NCBI GenBank assembly: GCA_018881555.1
Contig: JACAXG010000014.1
Span: forward strand, 8,326,307 to 8,390,306
Length of the DNA: 64,000 nucleotides
From: Amblyornis subalaris
Lineage: Eukaryota > Chordata > Aves > Passeriformes > Ptilonorhynchidae
Direction: 5' to 3'
This document shows positions 47,201-60,599 of this stretch, in pieces. The notes under the pieces were generated by a model. It saw nothing but the letters and a program-made list of their open reading frames with translations. It was not told where the DNA came from and searched no databases. The stretch's first letter is position 1, and the number at the start of each line of letters is the position of its first letter. The position numbers and the translations under genes were made by a program.

Positions 47201-50200
47201 GCAAGTCCACAGAGTCAGGAGTATTGCAGCTATTTCATTTGGCAGCAGCCTCCTCCTCTCCTTTCTTTGATTGATTATTATCAAAAGAAAGTTCCTTTGG
47301 TTTTCCAGTGAGCACTGATCCTGCAGCTGGANTGACTCAGTTTAAGTTTCAGGGTTTCTTAACTTGGATTACAAACAGTGAAAGGTGCCCTTCTTCTTGA
47401 AACAAAAGTTTACTGAAAGAGGTAACAGAACCCAGGATGTGATTTTACTTAAGCATTTACACTTTCTGATGCAAATGAGATGTCCGTTAGAAATATTACA
47501 GTTGGCAACATTATCATTACTTACACTGTTTGATGTGGCTTTACAGTCTTCATTAAGTTTTTCAAACTCTTTCTTTGAGCAGTTTGTCTTCCAGACTGTA
47601 AATTTTACTCGATACATTTTTCCTGCAACCACCTGAAAAATTAGCAAAAAGGCTTTCTGTGCTAAAGACATTTTATTCAAAAGGGTTCACAGGAAAGATG
47701 ATTTTCTACAAGCTTATACTACTTATATTCTACAAGTCCTAACCACTGAGCCAACATATGTTGAGAACAATATTAAAATATTTGGCAGTAAACTTAGCTG
47801 CTTCTAGTCAAGTAACTTATTTACTTGTTCCCATTCTCAAAAATTCTAGCATTGAAGCTAAAGGAAACAGAAAAGGTCAGAATAATATTGGGCTCACAAT
47901 TATTGAATGTCGGTAGTAATTTCATTAGTAACAGATGAAATCTTTAGTGATAGCACTGTAGAGAGCCAAATATGATGTCAGAAAAGTGGAATGTGGGTAA
48001 AACAAAGTGCATGAGGAACGGGCTCAGTTGAAAATGAACCTTTTTGCCACACACATTAAAGAGAGAAACTGCATGGATTCAAGGATGTTCCTGCTGTGAG
48101 TTCTCTTAGTGATTTTCACGAGCTTGAGATTATATATCTTCCTTCAGGGACATCAGACGAGACATCAAATTCTGTTTCCCTGAAGTCTATTCTAAAGTTG
48201 TGTGCATGCTAATATCAGTCATGATATGGAAAGTCAGAAAGAAGAAAAAAAGTTGAAAGAAAAAAAGGCACAGATACAATCAATAGGATAATATGAGCTA
48301 TTTGGAAAAATTCTCATGTGCTTTTAGTGCCTTCTCCAGTGACACCTCATGCTCAGGAGTAGTTATGACCAAGTATTTTCTGAGCTACTCCACTGTCAAA
48401 TTTTCAGTTCTGTCCTAAACCTCTGTTTTGATGCGTTGGGACAGCAGACAAGGCTGATGCAAGTGCTGACCAATATTATCCTCCTGATTCCTTGTCTCTA
48501 TCAAGCTCTATTTATCTGTATATCTTAAGTTATGCACAGATGTCCTTTTCTGAATCTNGCTGGATTATTATTAGCAGCACAATCAGTATATAAAATAATA
48601 GATTTCTAAGGGAAATTGGGAAGCCTCGTTTCTTGGACCATACAACTACTGTAGGGTGGACACTACCTAAAATAACATGGAGAGTATTGGTGTGGCAGAT
48701 CAAGGGAGTAGTCCTGTCTAATAAATCTTTTATANTTTAAAAGTCTAAGATATGTTACAAAGGCTGATAAAAATTAGGGTAGATACACAGAAATCAAATA
48801 CCCTGAGTCAACTTTCTTCACATGCTTTTAAAATCATTTTGTTTTAAGAAAAAAAAAAAATTCAAGTGAGGATAAATTTTTGAATCATTTTTGAATGCAA
48901 GCGAATATGGATTAGATTTTACAAGAAAAATTGCATGGGTATTTCAGTTACTACATGTATCAGCACTTAGACAAACACATTATTTCAAATCTAAATACAA
49001 ACTTTAGCTGACATTCAGCTCAGGCCAATAATAATGTCATGTCTGTTCCTCGTCTCTATGGTATANCCCAACCTGAACTGTCGCTGATTGTATTTCTCCA
49101 CCTTTATAGTAGAAATCATCATTGCTCTCCAAATTATACTTCTCCATAGCAACCTTCAGTGGTTCCTTCAGTTCTGGACTGTCATTTGGGATAGTCTTTG
49201 GACAACCTGGGCAAATGGCAGGAGCTACCGTTTCTTCAACTGAAAGAGACCAACAAGTTTCAGATCTCAGAAACAAAAGAGTCAATGTACATAAAGGCTG
49301 AGAAAAACAGTTTTAAAGCCCTGCTTTCTGGAACTCTTCATATTTGGGTCTATGAAATGAAACCAAAATATATTTGAGTTTTATATGATCAGCCATTTCA
49401 TACCATATTTTGGTTATCTAAAAGAACATCAGCACCTACTGTCACATGGGACACTTAACAGTTTTCTCATCGAAACAAGAATTATGTGTGNCAGTTGTGG
49501 GTAGCCAGAAAATATGGAGATGGAACACCTATACGTATGGAAAGACCTGATTTGGGTGAAACAAGAGGTGCATGTAATTGGCAACGAATTTGTGTGTTGG
49601 CAAAAACCAAGTCTGAATGGATGAGAATGCAGCACTTACTACATGGAGTAAGTAGTGTACTCTCTGTTCTAAAGCTCTGAAGCTGTTGATAAACTGTGTC
49701 CAGATAGGCTGGAGGAAAAAGTAACAATACAGAACAATAAAAGACATTGAAAACTGGAGCTTTCAAAATTGGTAATGCCTGCAACATACCTGGAAGTTTG
49801 CACTGGCTGGTGATATCCATGAACTCTGCCTGAAGATTCTGAAATGCTTTGGCCTCACATTTACCTACACGCTGGAGTAAAAAATGCAAAACAGCTCCTT
49901 GTTATTTAGAAATAATGAACAAGCTCACATCCTAATACCTCTCTGCTAACAGAATAAGTCAAGCATGCTTCTAATCCATCCTTCCTTCCTTCCTTCCTCT
50001 AGAAGCCAGAAGTCTGCCAGTCTGCAGAGCCGATAAATAACCAGAGTTCAAAAGGACCACTCAGAGAAAATGACACCCTGAAAGAGAAGTCAAATGAACT
50101 ATTTGTATGTGTTCATTATGGAAGAAAAATTAGGACATTTACAAGCCAGAATCCTATTTTATGGAGAGCTCCATGGAATTTCCATCTCAAACTGTCAAGA

Positions 50201-53200
50201 CCAATAAGAAAATTACACAATTATCAAATCAAACATTACTGAGTTTCTTGTATTTTCTCAGNTATTCTAAACGAACTGTGTTAGATAACTTGCTTTAAAT
50301 TGCCATGATATCTTAAAGGTGGAAGAAAGCAGATATTGATCCTGGGGTTTTTTTAAAGGTTATAGGGGCCTAAAACTGTTTCCACCATTCCAGTGATTAA
50401 AACTGGTAATGAATACATCAAGGGGCAATGCATATGTCAAGGAGAGACTAAAGTTTTGGGGTAAACAGAAGTCATATTTTGCAGATCTGTCTAAGGTCTT
50501 CAAAGCATCAACAAAGGTGGGTAGAGACCTCTTGATATATGGAGATTTTCAAAAAGGTTTTGGTGAAANCCTTTATCAAAGACTAAAAAAACCCAATTAA
50601 CTGTAGAATAAGAAGGAAGACTTAAAATTCAGGATCAAGATCTTAGGGCTCTTATAGTTACTTGAAAATGTAATTATAAAAAACCTACTTAGTAGTAGTT
50701 TAGAAAAAATGCTGAAGAATAATGTCAAGGCTTATTATCCAGGTCAAAGGGACTGACATAATGTCCCAGTATAGCTCGGTGTTTCATATGTATATTGAAT
50801 ACAGGGTGCAATTCTGGTCCTCCCATTTAAAAATTAATAGTACAGAGCTAAATAAAGGTACGAGAAAACTTCCTGGGAATTTGGTCATTCCAAGGCATGG
50901 AATGTNCTTGGAATATGGTATTCTACTAATATCTGTCAATGATCTATTAACAAGACTGCTTAGCAGTTCAGGGGATAAGTGCTAATGATCTAATTCCAGA
51001 AGCCCTAGGTGACCAAAGCAGTATGTGAGTGAGGCAGTGCTCCTGCAGTAGGTGAGGTGACAGAAGTCGTCACCTCTAGGTGACAGTTGCAGAAACTCAG
51101 ACTCAAGCAGATTAAGTAACTTGCTTAAGGTTTAAGGGCACATGTGTAATGGAGAGATTTGCTTCAGCTAGTCTGACTCTCATGCTTCTGTTATTTACCA
51201 ATGTTGTAATTCTTTCCTTTTTTGATCAATACTCCTGAAATATTCTTGAGATGTGCAAGAAGTAATTTTTGANCAGGAGAGGCTCTTAAATGTAACACTC
51301 AATGGTGCATTTCCACAACAGCTGAAACAGTCCCCTCCCATTTACCCCCACTCTTCATAGTGACTCTGCATTCCTGCCCTCTGCCTGGTGTTTGCTGAAT
51401 CGTTTTTCTGATCCCCTCGTGAGCTGGTTCAGGGAGGTCAGTTGAGAGAGGAAGCCTCTATTTTTGGTGCAGCTGCTTCAGTTCCAGGTCAGAGAAGACG
51501 AGGGAGTACCTGGTTTTGCAGCACTCTTTAGCTGGATTGTAAATTATGTATATTTGTTAATAAATTTCTTTTGAAGCTCTCTTATTTGGACTGCGATAGA
51601 GGTTGAGGAATAGTTCAGCTACTTACTTTTCTTAGAAAATATGTCTTAAGCTGGAAAAATTGTTCTAATTTTAATCACTTTTTGGGTTGTACATGAGTAA
51701 CTCCTTGAATATCTGGATAGAAACTTCTCAAGGGATTTATTATTAGGGTGAGACTTTAGATTCTATATAGTAATCTGTAAACCTTTCAGTGGTCCTCTTA
51801 GTCACTGATTCAGGAGAAGACATGGATGTCCTAATTGCATAAATAGACAGTTATGTATAAGACTGGATTTAAACTTTGTTCACAAAGTGAAGCAAGACTA
51901 TAAATATTTTCTTGAGTCAGATCTCAATGATTATTTGTTAATGTGATATTTCCTTGATAAACAGAGTTTGAAGATTACTTACACCTCTAGAAGTGATTTT
52001 GCATTCTGGAGTTAAATCTGGAAATTGGTCTTTGGAGCAATTAGTCTCCTCAATATCATATTTAATGTTGTAATTCCATCCAGCTACCACCTGGAAGAGA
52101 TATTTAGGTTATACATTATGTAAAACAATACAAACTTGAAAGTTAAACTATTAAATGAGATTAGCAAAGAAAGCAAACTACTCATCTAGTGCCATCCATC
52201 CATCAAATCAGTTTGCGGTCATTAAGGCACAGAGTGTTCATGGACAGCAAAAAAAATCTTGCCCTTGCACTACAAAATGTAATCTAAGCCTTGCATATGT
52301 TAGAAATGCACTCTGTGTTGGTGTCCACTTCTGGCAAGCCTGCAGCCTCATACTGCTGGGTTTCTTGCTCTTTCCTCCAAAGATCTGTTACTTATTACTC
52401 CCCGTGACAGGAAGCTGGTCTAGATAGATGACTACACTAATACAGCCTGGCAAATCCTGCATTCCTGAGCATGGGACACAGTAAAACAGTATCTGAATGA
52501 TGGAACGTTATACTGCTGGCATCATTTTTTGTTGAGTGTTCTGCATCTATCATCTACCCATAATTGTGTNTGTCCTAGGCTTTACCTTCCCATATACACT
52601 GTTTTTTCCAGGTTCATAACCCTTTTTTAAAATTTTCTCTCCAGGAAGCTGTTCCATTTTACTCACTGTGGCTACTGCTTCTTACCCATGAAATCATTCC
52701 ATATTGTAGTGTTGGGCCAGGTAACATTGGATTAGAAAGTAAAAATAATCAAATATAGGAACTTTCTCTCTCAGATCAATTGAAATGGAGGGCATTGACT
52801 TTTCTCTGTTTGCCAGAGGTGACACAATGGTTCTCTTCCGAGCTGCTGGAGTGCAGTCTGTCTGTAACATTTTGTCATGTGGCTTAATGTTGTGCAAGTT
52901 TGTTGCCATCAGTAAATATAAAGAGGACNGTCTGATTTAAGTCATGAGTCAAACTGACATGAGACCAGAAGATGCTTTTTGGCTAAGTAAATACATATAG
53001 GTTCAAAGAAAAGGGTCTGTACTTGGTGTTGGGTTGTANACTAGTTAAAAACCAAATAAGAAACTTTACTTTCTAGCAATGTCACACCAGTCCATAGCAG
53101 AGCCTTTCAGAGGGAAGGAATTCTTGTATGGAATGCCAGATGACACAGAATTTCTGCAACCTGAGTAGTCATTTCTTCCAAAGCAGATATTTCTGCGAGC

Positions 53201-56200
53201 AGAAATCTTGCAGCAAGTGGCATGTTGGTTTTTTGTATTTCTTACCCCTTTTTCCTATGTGGGGTTTATCTGCCCTATAGCACATAGCAGCTGCTGACAA
53301 ATGGGCCCATTGCCTTGCAAAAAGAGGCTGCCTGCTGCTGTTTGAGAGGCTGGGGAGTATGTGAGACATCTGTGCAGGCTGGCAGCTTTGGCGCAGACCC
53401 TAGGAGGCCTCTGCTCCTGCTGGAGCCTCAGGGCAAGGCCAAGTGAAGTACCCAGGAGCATCTGAGATGACACAGGATGCATGTGCCGGCACTGAATGCA
53501 AATAAACTGCAAATAAACTGCAAATAAAGGTGCTAAACACTGGTTAGATGTACCTGCACATAAAAAAAAAACATGTATACTATCAGTTGACAACTCTGAA
53601 AATCCAGTAGGTAACTGTTAATGATTCCTTATAAACAAAGATAAGTATTTAGGGTCTACACTGTATACACATTTTGTATGCTTTATTATGAAATATAAGC
53701 CACCTTAGTATCAGAAACTTACACAAAACAAACAAGGTACCTGCTTTGGGTTGGGTTAGTTTGGTAAAATTTAGAGAAAAATCGTGCACAAACCTGTCTC
53801 TTAGCTTCTTTTATTTCCACAAGCTTAAAAAGGGCGGGTTCATCACTGTGCTTGTTAAACTTTTGAATGGCTTTTGTCAGAATTTCTGATACTTCTGAAC
53901 CATCACTTGATATAGGATGAAAGCATCCAAGACATTGAGCCTTAGTAAGTTTTATCTTTGACACATCTGGAAAAGAAACAAACCAAAAAACATAGGGCTT
54001 CATGCAAAACAGCCTTNGGTTTTCATTTTTCCTATCTGGGAGTGAGCAAGAAACTTTCCTGCTTTAAACTGATGGGATGAGCAAACCCTGTATTCCAATT
54101 TCAAGGCCTGCAAAGATGTTTTTGTATTTAGAAACATGCCCTGGTTGTGCTAGCGGGGGCCATCCATGACCTTAGGGTCAAGGCATGGTTTTGGCAGTGA
54201 ACTCCATNCCAGTGATTACTGAATCTCAGAAAAACCTTGCGTGTCGTTTTGACACCCTTAAGGAAGGCTCATTACTCATGCAGCCAGGAAAGAGCCAGTG
54301 GAGGTGACAACTAAGGGGATGGTTTTCAGATTCTTCAAAGCTCACCCACAGTGTGCGGCTGCTTGCTGTCCTCACCACGTTTCAGGATGGGGACTTCAGC
54401 AGGAGTGTTTTGGCTCACCCATGTGAGCTGCTGTGACTTCAAGTGCCCCGGGGACTGTAGTTGGACTATTCTGCTGTCCCTGCTAGTCACTGTGGCTGCC
54501 ATTTACCACTTGGGGTTACCTTCAGGCTTAACTGGATTGGCTGTGGATAGACAAGCTTGACAGGGATGCTCAAACTCCTGTTTTCTACTACTAATCCTAT
54601 TAACTCTCTTTCCTTTCTAGTAATCATGGATTGGATTTTCATAAATTAATTTTATAGTTCAGTACATAAATTAATTTCATGATTCAGTGAGCTTGAGAAT
54701 GGAAGTGGGAGAATATGTGGTCTCTGTGGAATTGAAGTAAAATTTGTGTGCCTGATCTTCAGCTGGCATAAACTGGCTTAAATGGAGTTATGCCAGCTTG
54801 CACCAGTCAGGAAGCCAGTCCATGGTCAGTTAGATCAAATTGTTCCACCAAAGAGGCTGAACAGTGTGGTACCTCATACAGTGGGGAAATCCCTCACCTG
54901 TCAGGTGTGAACAAAGTCTGACCCTTCATATTTCTAGCATCACTTATTTTGACTCAGTAATAACAAATAGATACCTTACAGAAAAGTGTGACCACATTTT
55001 CAGTAAGTAGCCACCAGGGAGATAATAAACCAACAGCACACCCTGTTCTAGACCAACTGTGGTCTCAGCACTTTCATAAGGACAATGCTGAACAAATGTG
55101 TATGTTTTTGTCAGAGTTGCTATAACTTGGTAAGAAGAGATGAGTTCCTTAGGCTGAATACATGACTCATTTAAATTATGTGTGGCGTTTTTTTGTTTTC
55201 TAAGCAAAGATTCAAATGCAAATTTCCCGTGCATTCTCTGTGGGATTCGCACAACTTTTGCTGGCAACTAGATGTCACCATTGCTCTATGAATGCAGCAT
55301 TTGTTCAGTAGCAGAATGTGGAGTTTGTGTACTGCAGTTCCTAGAAGGACACTGGCTGTAGGTAAAGCCATTTCAGCTTTAAATAAGATAGCTAGGAACA
55401 AACAACAAATGTAAGCTGCCAAACATCTCAGAAATCAGGGTGAATATTTCTGTAGTTAATAGTTAGATGGATATTTTAAAGCTAGCTTGGGTATGTCTTT
55501 CAGAACACCAGGCATAGAGATCTCAGTTGTTAGGCTTTAAAACAATTTGATCACTTTTTAAAAAAGGAAATTACTCTGTGAATGTAATAGTCATATATGA
55601 ATGTATTATAGGTGAAAAATGGAGTACTGCTTATTGTTAAGGTCTAAAAGATCAGTCTCTTACATAATTACATCACTGACATTTTTATTTTGTAAATGAA
55701 TTTTTTTTTCTTTTCTTCATTGGGGTGAATATTTGTTTTGGTAAGTTTTAACAGAAATAATTCAGTAATTTTCGGCTTGGAGAACATTAAGGTGCAATTT
55801 TGTCATACAAAGTTTTTTCTAATAATTCCTGGGAACATTTTATACTTAAATAAGTAAGGACAGAAAGTTGAAATGTGACAAGTTGTATCTAGTCTCTTAA
55901 ATTGCTGCTATGCTGTTGGTCTTAAGCAAACTAATTTTAACTAATTCCTAATTAACTAACTGGAAGAAACTTACTATATACACGTGTGCTGGTTTTTATT
56001 ACCTTAGGCAGAAAGGGCCTGTGCTTCGCTGACTTAGTCTATATGTGTATAACAGTGAAGCAAAATTTTACCTTTAACATGTAGTTGCTTACAAAAGATT
56101 ATTTATAAATGTCTGACTAGAATGATAAGAAGCTTCTACCTTTAAGATGACCTGAAAGTCTCAGTGTTATATTTATTCCATTCTTACTTGTCAATGTATA

Positions 56201-59200
56201 TGTTGAATGCTGTCCCAAATAGATACATACCTGAGAAAATTTTGCAGTCTTGTGAAACATTAGTTGTTTTATCAGCATCATTCATATGAACTCGAGCTGT
56301 GCATTCTCCTGTTTTCTGCAAAAACATATGGCAACAATTGTCTTAAACTTGCTAGAGAAAAATACAGTGCTTTAGCTGTTGAACACAGCTGACAGTTGCA
56401 AACTGAGTTTGGGGAAGAGGTTCATGTGTGTATTTGTAGTAATGTCTAACTTGCTGTTTTGTTACTGAAAAAGGATCAGTTTTGTTGATTGTGAGGAAAG
56501 TAGAGGATGAACTCAGCAGATAACTTGAAAGATTGCTTTGTATTTGTATGTGTATTGATTAACTAAAGAATTTGCAGTCAGAATAAAAGAAATTAATATA
56601 TCCCCATGAATAAAGACTGTATAAACTGTGTATTTATCCATTTTCCTCTCTGCAAGTACCAGATATGCAGCAATGCCCATGGCATTTCACATAGATTCAA
56701 ATTACATTGTCCCCATCCTCCCTTCCTGTGCACTGTGTGAAATAGTAGTGCCTTCCCCTGGGAGTGTGCAGTGTCCCTGCAGTGTGTGCCCCTGTTGTAG
56801 CTCCTCTGGGTGCTCTCTGGTAGCATGAGCCAGACATGCTTGACACTGCTGAAAGCCCCCTGCCAAATTTGCTGCCATAGTGGCTTCCATGTCAGTATTT
56901 GGTTGTGCAAGTTTTCTTTATACATAATTAACAGAAAGTTTTATAGCCCTCACACTCTCACAGTGCGCATATCTTGTGTTGGGTTTATAGTGAACCTTCA
57001 TATTGCAGCACTGAAATGTGTCTTTCTGCGTATATTCAGGATTGTAATGGACAATTGTACCATAGTAGTGTAAGCCCTCAAAAGCAACACAGCTAAAAAA
57101 GTTAATTTTTCCACTGTGTTTTTCCTCAGGCAGTTGCAGTTCTGGTCATTATGCTGATGTTTCTGCACAGAGAACTTGTAAAGAGGACAGATACTTACAG
57201 CCTCTGCAGGTACTTTGTAATGACAGTGTTGCCAGGATTTGTTTTCTTCAGTGGCACAAGTGGTTTCAACTATTTGGTATTTCACATAGAATTGTGGGTC
57301 AGGACCTGCCTAGATTAAAATATACATGTCATCATTTGCATAGTAGTAAATCAAGTGAAAAGAGTTTCAAAAAGTAAATACTATTCATTGGTTACCTTAT
57401 ATTTTATAGTATGATTTCATATTAACTGCTGATCTGCCAGATCTTGGTAGTTGAAATATTAACTTGTCTAATTATATCACTTAGCCCTTGCCTACAATGA
57501 CAATATGTTGATGTACTAGATACAATATGGTCAACTACCTTCATTTTAACTTGTAGTACCAAGGGGTTTAGAACCAAAAGAAGCAGTTAGGTTTTATAGT
57601 CTCATTCAAATGTACTCCAAAAAAGCCAATTTGGGTGGCTGCTTGGATAGTTAGCATAATTACCAGCTTGGACTGTGTTCCTGTCTGACTCCCTCACTCT
57701 CACTCTTGGCCTCCTCCCAGATCTGTCCACTTTCCTTCTGCACACCTCCCCTGGCAGCCCAGAACCAGCAGGCAGCAGCCCTCAGGCAGCCTGGCACTGC
57801 CCGAACAGCCTCTGCTCGGTGCCACCGGGGAACTTCAGCTGCCCGACCTGGGCAGGAAGGGGCGAGCAGGGGTGTGCTCTGGAGACAGCCTTGGGCAGTG
57901 CCTGCAGTTTTCTACAGGCATTGAAGGCTGAGCTGCAGGGCAGGGCAGCCTCAGGAATCCCATAAGATGAAATAAAAAATATTAGCAAAGTTAGGCCTGG
58001 CCAGTGAAAGTATTGCAGAAGTTGATAAATTAGTAGTGGGCATTTTCTCCTTGCCATAAACCAAGTAGTGGGCCTGTGCAGGTGACAGTGACAACACTGT
58101 AAGGCTTGTGGTTCACCCTTTAAAGAAGATATAAAGTCAGAAGTTACTAACCTTTTACAGCCACTGAAAATTATCTGCCAATGTGACTTTTCAAATACAA
58201 ACAGGCAGTTGTTGTACTCTAGCACTGGTTATTCTAAAAGAACCAGTTGTTATTCTCCGTCTCTGCTGGGAGAATTAAATGACGATTTGTGCCTTAGTGC
58301 TACCAAGAAAACGAAGCTGAGCTGGTGTGGGTGACATATACCAGATTTACACTGATGTAGACACAGAATTGTATTCTGCCTTCTCTCAATTCCTGTTGTG
58401 CATTGCTACACGTATGAAGAAGTTTAGAGGTATCTGATATAATGGTTGTAAAAAAGGATAAAAGGGGCTCTAAAAATACAATAGACTTAATCCTCAGCAG
58501 GTAGAAATTGACTTACGTAACTACATCAGATTATACTGTCTGGGACTTAAAAAGAGTCAAATTCTGTTCTCTGTTACAGTGTTCTAAGTCTGCAATAAAT
58601 CAGCTCAGTGAGTAAACAAAGTAAGAAAAGACATTGTTTCTGTATTATTTGCTATTAGTTTATTTCATTATTATTATGAACAGCTATGCCTTTAACTGGG
58701 GCAGGTTTAGTCTTTCACTAGTCAGCTTTTATGTTTTATTACCCTATCAATAATGAATGTACATGAATATGTAATAACCAGCTACTTAATTAATGCGTTC
58801 AACATTGTGAGACTAGCAAGGAGTAAAATCTATACTCTTTTTAAAAAAAGAATCTCAAATACGAGGAAATTTCAATTGCAGATTTCTTTTCTCTGTTTTT
58901 CACTTAACATCATAATCAGATCAATGATTCAAAGTAATAATTGATTTCCACTTCATATATTTTAAGAAAAGGAAAGATGCATATCTAGAGAAGGAAAGAT
59001 GAATAATAACTTCAATAAATATGTAGTCTTAAAAATAGAATATTGCTTAAGATAAAATACTGAAGCTCCTATCTGTCCTTTGGGAACATCAGCAAAAGTC
59101 AGGTGGTCTTACAGCTCTGATATAGAGATGTTTGCTTTTGGCTGTTGTTAAGGATGTATGCAGTTCAGTGAAAACAGTGAGACCATTTATTTAATATTAA

Positions 59201-60371
59201 TTGTATAAAGGGTTTTCTTATTTTAGTCTTTGTCTCCACATGCTAAAATCTCTCCAATGTGTAAACAGGAACATGAGGACAGGTGCCAGGAGATGTGGGT
59301 AGTTTGCTCTAAGTGTTTAGCAATGCATGGCCCCTTTCCAAGGTCAATTTCTATCTGGGTAAAAGTGTCTTGTGATTTTGGAGTGCAAAATATTCTCTCT
59401 GACACTGGATTTCTTGTGGTTTACATCTGAAAATCCAATCCAGTAGAAAGAAATGCTAATGTTATTTTCAAGTAAAGTAATGCTTGTCATTATTATGGTA
59501 ATACCATCTTTGTATGCCTCTCAGAGGTAAATACTCTTTTGTTAGGTTAAAGCTATACAGAAGGACTCCAGGCAAAGGATCATGTTGCATTCTTTTTTTC
59601 TTCTGTAATTTTAGCTGTCACCCTATTTGACTAAAATACTACCTAGTGCTTTCGGATAGATCTGTGACTTAGGACTGGTGTCAATCAAATTATATTCACA
59701 AACTATTCAGAGTATTGCCAAACTTTATCACATCATTCTTTTCTATGTGTGGCACCAGCTCTTCTCAAGTCAAGATTATATTCATGTTTTTTAATAATTG
59801 TGGTTTTGCCATTGATCTGAAAAACTTACAGATGATGGAAAGGGGTAGAACTCCCACCAAAGAAAGAAGAGAACAGAGTGGACTAGTAAGACAAATTGTA
59901 TTGGTGAGAGAAATTTTCTATTCTTCAGTCCTCGCATTAGTAAGCGATTCACCAGCACACATAGTTCTGCTGATAAAAACATAATATACATCCCTGCTTG
60001 TCATGGGAANGAGTATCTTACTGTGCAAGTCACTTTGATTTTTAAAAGCGTTTTTGGAAGACACTGTGCTGTCATGCTTGCCTCCTTACAAACAAGATGG
60101 AGATAAGCTGATTCAGAATGCATAAACAATTCAGAGTGCATCAACAATTTTTTTTTTTTTTGCAAAGTCTACTTACAGTTCTCTTGGCTTCCATCACCAC
60201 GTATAGAGCAAATTGATTACCAGTTACTCTGTCTTCGTTGTATTTCTTCAGTGCCACATCAACAGCTTTAAAGACACCAGGGTCATCACAGTCTGAAAAT
60301 TCAAATGGAAGGTGGATGGCTCTGCTAGAGAAAAAACTACAACAGAGTGCTAGTACAATGAAAGGCTTCAT
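44284..60371 (-). CDS. KNG1: High-molecular-weight kininogen 1, kinin precursor and cysteine-protease inhibitor, ten coding exons
   Basis: Secreted liver plasma protein that releases a kinin and inhibits cathepsin-type proteases. Coding exons: 60371-60177, 57309-57199, 56315-56231, 53966-53794, 52090-51983, 49871-49790, 49239-49073, 47632-47525, 46562-46473, 44973-44284. They join in frame to 602 residues (human 644) with the three-exons-per-cystatin layout of the family. A signal peptide covers about 1-18. Cystatin domains 2 and 3 keep the inhibitory QVVAG motif at 188-192 and 307-311, formed across exon junctions; domain 1 lacks it. The kinin RPPGFTPFR is at 379-387 after an Ala-Arg. A His/Lys-rich domain follows (about 420-475), then an acidic tail with RCPGKPWK and the end FDLADALP. 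Exons 4 and 7 use the non-consensus donors GTTTGT and GTTGGG. I did not find the separate low-molecular-weight exon. Confidence 0.96.
44932..44958 (-). other. Kinin nonapeptide segment RPPGFTPFR
   Basis: The nine codons encode [Thr6]-bradykinin. Chicken ornithokinin is RPPGFTPLR, so position 8 here is Phe (TTC at 44937-44935). The flanks are Ala-Arg before and Ser-Thr-Asn after; human has Met-Lys before and Ser-Ser-Arg after. Confidence 0.93.
49978..49999. repeat. (CCTT)n microsatellite
   Basis: Five tandem CCTT units lie in a KNG1 intron just upstream of exon 6. Confidence 0.85.
50410..50960 (+). repeat. Possible degenerate CR1/L3-type LINE fragment
   Basis: The part ATTGAATACAGGGTGCAATTCTGGTCC resembles the recurring 'tactg.gt.cagttctgg..ccc' stretch in the 3' part of CR1/L3 LINEs. 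No intact reading frame remains. The assignment is tentative. Confidence 0.35.
51065..51190 (-). repeat. MIR-like SINE relic, reverse orientation
   Basis: GCAGAAACTCAGACTCAAGC, then TTAAGTAACTTGCTTAAGG and TCTGACTCTCATGCTTCTG, follow the antisense MIR consensus order (gaaactgaggc...aagtaacttgccc...tctgactc). It lies in KNG1 intron 5. Confidence 0.65.
53496..53528. repeat. Tandem 11-base repeat (AAATAAACTGC)
   Basis: Three near-perfect copies of an 11-base unit lie in KNG1 intron 3. Confidence 0.85.
54750..54816. repeat. Palindromic amniote interspersed repeat relic
   Basis: An exact 11-base inverted repeat (AGCTGGCATAA at 54761-54771, TTATGCCAGCT at 54788-54798) surrounds a 16-base spacer containing AATGGAG. 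It resembles a recurring amniote palindrome (cagctggtgtaaa...caatggagc...accagctgag). Confidence 0.5.
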
Positions 60372-60482
60372 AATTGGATAAAACAGGTCCCCTGAATTAG
60401 AAGGCTCTTTAAAAACCAAATGGAAAAGGAATGCCTGAGAGGATTTTAGTCACCTCTTCTGTTTTTCAGGAGCAACAGCTAA

Positions 60483-60573
60483 GTAAACAGAATGAGTGGG
60501 TTGCTGGGGTTGGTTGGTTCTCATCATACCCTGTTTATACTGCAAATAAACTCCTGCGTTTATCTAAATAAAC
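60483..60573 (-). promoter_or_regulatory. KNG1: Candidate liver-type promoter of KNG1
   Basis: The minus strand has TATAAAC (60539-60533), about 165 bases before the ATG. A FOXA-type TGTTTAC lies at 60489-60483, and a 16-base inverted repeat GTTTATCTAAATAAAC at 60558-60573 contains FOXA-like half-sites. Hepatic KNG1 expression is established in other vertebrates; control by these sites is inferred. Confidence 0.45.
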
Positions 60574-60599
60574 TTTGTGTGGTCACCAGAATGACACTA

